DNA of 6,700 nt, taken from positions 1 to 6,700 of the forward strand of contig JBEKLJ010000197.1 in assembly GCA_050010255.1 (NCBI GenBank). The letters run 5' to 3'. A program made the translations under genes and the position numbers. This stretch comes from JBEKLJ01 sp050010255. Lineage in GTDB: Bacteria; Acidobacteriota; Terriglobia; Bryobacterales; Bryobacteraceae. The notes beneath the pieces were generated by a model, which had not been told where the DNA came from, ran no database searches, and was given only the letters and a program-made list of their open reading frames with translations. Shown piece by piece: positions 5,286-6,700 of the stretch (position 1 is the stretch's first letter; each line of letters starts with the position of its first letter).

Positions 5286-6700
5286 GAAGCCGTCTGCTGG
5301 CACTGGCAGCCAGTGTTACCTGGCTCGCGGCCCAAACGCCGCCGGCTGCCCAGACCCCGCTGGCCGCCCAGACGCTGCCGGCTGCCCAGGCGCAGCCGGA
5401 GGAGGCCCGGGAGCTCCGGCTCAGCGCCGGCCGCAGCACCGTAATCGACTACACGACCGACATCGCGCGCCTCTCGACCAGCAACGCGGAGGTGGCCGAC
5501 GCCGTGGCCGCCTCGACGCGAGAGGTGCTCATCAACGCCAAGGGCACTGGCACCGCTACTGTCATCCTCTGGGACAGATCCGGCCACCGCACCGCCTACG
5601 CCATCACGGTCGAACAGAACCTCGATCCGGTGCGAGAGCTCCTGCGCCAGACGTTTCCCGACTCTCAGATCCAGATCCAGGCGGCGCGAGACGCCGTGGC
5701 GCTGACCGGCACGGTTCCGAGCCAGGCCACGTCGGAGCGCGCCGCGGCGCTGGTGGCGCCCTTCGGCAAGGCGGTGGTGAACAACCTGCGCGTGGTGGCC
5801 TCGAGCGCCGAAAAGCAGGTTCTGCTGAGAGTGAAATTCGCCGAGCTGAACCGCAACGCTTCGTCGGCCCTGGGGGTCAACCTGATCTCGACGGGCGCGG
5901 GCAACACGCCCGCGGGGACCACCACGGGTCAGTTCCAGAGCCCCATGATCAACAGGATCGGGGGGACTATCCCCGGCCAGAATGCCGGGACGACGACGCA
6001 GTTCACCATCAGCGACGCCTTGAACATCTTCGCGTTCCGCCCGGATCTGAATCTGGCGGCGTTCATCAAGGCGCTGCAAAGCCAAGGCGTGCTCCAGATC
6101 CTGGCCGAGCCGACCCTGGTGGCCATCAACGGTAAGGAGGCCAGCTTCCTGGTGGGGGGCGAGTTCCCGATTCCGGTCGTGCAGGGCGGGGTGAACGCCG
6201 GCTCCGTGACCATCATATTCAAGGAGTTCGGCATCCGGCTCACCTTCCAGCCCACGATCACGGAGCACAACACCGTCCGGATGCACGTCAAGCCCGAGGT
6301 CTCCACCATCGACCTCGCCAACTCCGTGCTGTACTCGGGCTTCACCATCCCGGCGCTGGCGACGCGCCGCATGGAGACAGACATCGAGCTCGGCGAAGGG
6401 CAGAGCTTCGTCATTGCCGGCCTCATCGACCAGCGCGTCACCGAGAACCTGTCCAAGGTCCCGGGGCTGGCGCAGATTCCCGTCCTCGGCGCGCTGTTCC
6501 ATAGCCGGCAGGAGCAACGGTCCTCGACCGAGCTCATCGTGATGGTGACGCCGGAGATCGCCACGCCGGGGAGCTCCGTTGGCGCTGGGTCCATGCCGCC
6601 CATGCCCAAGGCGTTCCTGGAGCCCTACCGGCTGGAGCGTCGTCCCGGCGCCGCCGCACGGTCCAGCCAGGCGGGTTCCACAGCGGGAGCTCCGCTCAAG
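5282..6700 (+). CDS. cpaC: Tad/Flp pilus secretin CpaC (RcpA), runs off the right edge
   Basis: CpaC/RcpA forms the outer-membrane secretin ring through which the Flp pilus leaves the cell. The frame is open for 473 codons with no stop in the window. Residues 1-17 look like a Sec signal peptide (basic start, Ala/Leu core, A-A end), followed by an Ala-Gln-Thr-Pro repeat at 17-39. Residues about 43-110 match the pilus-secretin N-terminal domain (L-R-L-S-A-G-R-S near 45-52, V-L-I-N-A-K-G-T-G-T-A near 82-92). Residues about 114-173 look like a BON-type domain (V-A-L-T-G-T-V at 139-145). The secretin core is about 260-426: I-L-A-E-P-T-L-V at 273-280, V-G-G-E-F-P-I-P-V at 291-299, F-G-I-R-L at 316-320, V-P-G-L-A-Q-I-P-V-L-G at 393-403 and E-L-I-V-M-V-T-P-E-I at 417-426. 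The last 47 residues are Gly/Ser/Pro/Ala-rich and may be near the end. The ATG overlaps the cpaB stop (ATGA), with GAGGA 4 bases upstream. Confidence 0.95.
   Translation, partial: MRSRLLALAASVTWLAAQTPPAAQTPLAAQTLPAAQAQPEEARELRLSAGRSTVIDYTTDIARLSTSNAEVADAVAASTREVLINAKGTGTATVILWDRSGHRTAYAITVEQNLDPVRELLRQTFPDSQIQIQAARDAVALTGTVPSQATSERAAALVAPFGKAVVNNLRVVASSAEKQVLLRVKFAELNRNASSALGVNLISTGAGNTPAGTTTGQFQSPMINRIGGTIPGQNAGTTTQFTISDALNIFAFRPDLNLAAFIKALQSQGVLQILAEPTLVAINGKEASFLVGGEFPIPVVQGGVNAGSVTIIFKEFGIRLTFQPTITEHNTVRMHVKPEVSTIDLANSVLYSGFTIPALATRRMETDIELGEGQSFVIAGLIDQRVTENLSKVPGLAQIPVLGALFHSRQEQRSSTELIVMVTPEIATPGSSVGAGSMPPMPKAFLEPYRLERRPGAAARSSQAGSTAGAPLK
5330..5398 (+). repeat. 18-base in-frame tandem repeat at the CpaC N-terminus
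   Basis: Three full 18-base units and a partial fourth (starting at 5330, 5348, 5366 and 5384) encode A-Q-T-P-P-A, A-Q-T-P-L-A, A-Q-T-L-P-A and A-Q-A-Q-P. The units are imperfect but clearly related at both the DNA and protein level. They lie directly after the predicted signal peptide, before the first folded domain, so they probably form a flexible spacer. Being a multiple of three bases, gain or loss of a unit would keep the frame. Confidence 0.7.

Noticed and set aside
4158..5303. Minus-strand open frame of 381 codons opposite the leader, small ORF and cpaB
   Set aside because: Same reasons: antisense to cpaB, no recognisable domain, composition typical of a shadow frame.
4637..6517. Long minus-strand open frame (626 codons) opposite cpaB and cpaC
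   Set aside because: It is antisense to two clearly recognised genes, has low-complexity Arg/Gly/His-rich composition and shows no family motif. Long shadow frames are expected at this GC content.

Overview
The window comes from a high-GC bacterial chromosome. By eye the G+C is well above 60% and the third codon positions are strongly G/C. The gene content (a divergent cysS, a polytopic membrane protein with a D-G-D-T-G-W-H motif, and the start of a Tad/Flp pilus operon whose secretin has the style seen in soil Acidobacteriota) suggests an acidobacterial or similar soil lineage. That assignment is inference, because no rRNA or other taxonomic marker is present.

Layout. Positions 1-2505 are transcribed leftward: cysS (cysteinyl-tRNA synthetase), then a family 2 glycosyltransferase, then the probable first four codons of another gene overlapping the glycosyltransferase stop as TGATG. 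A 69-base divergent gap (2506-2574) separates these from a rightward block. This block starts with a 508-residue polytopic membrane protein resembling GT-C-type glycosyltransferases (2575-4101). A 137-base leader (4102-4238) follows, holding a possible 20-codon micro-ORF and a weak hairpin over a strong Shine-Dalgarno sequence. Next come a 61-codon basic small ORF (4239-4424), cpaB/rcpC (4428-5285) and cpaC/rcpA (5282 to beyond the right edge).

How the genes work together. CpaB and CpaC are the periplasmic assembly factor and the outer-membrane secretin of a Tad (tight adherence) type IVc pilus. They overlap as ATGA and are almost certainly co-transcribed. The remaining tad genes (CpaE/TadZ, TadA ATPase, TadB/C and so on) would be expected to the right of the window. 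No complete Flp pilin gene is visible. The small ORF in front of cpaB carries a Flp-like G-x4-E-Y-A-L signature but has a proline-rich tail where the pilin hydrophobic helix should be. It is also in the same frame as cpaB, separated from it only by an amber codon and one CCA codon. This junction is the most unusual part of the window. The rest looks like ordinary housekeeping and cell-surface genes; I saw no CRISPR array, mobile element, tRNA or rRNA.
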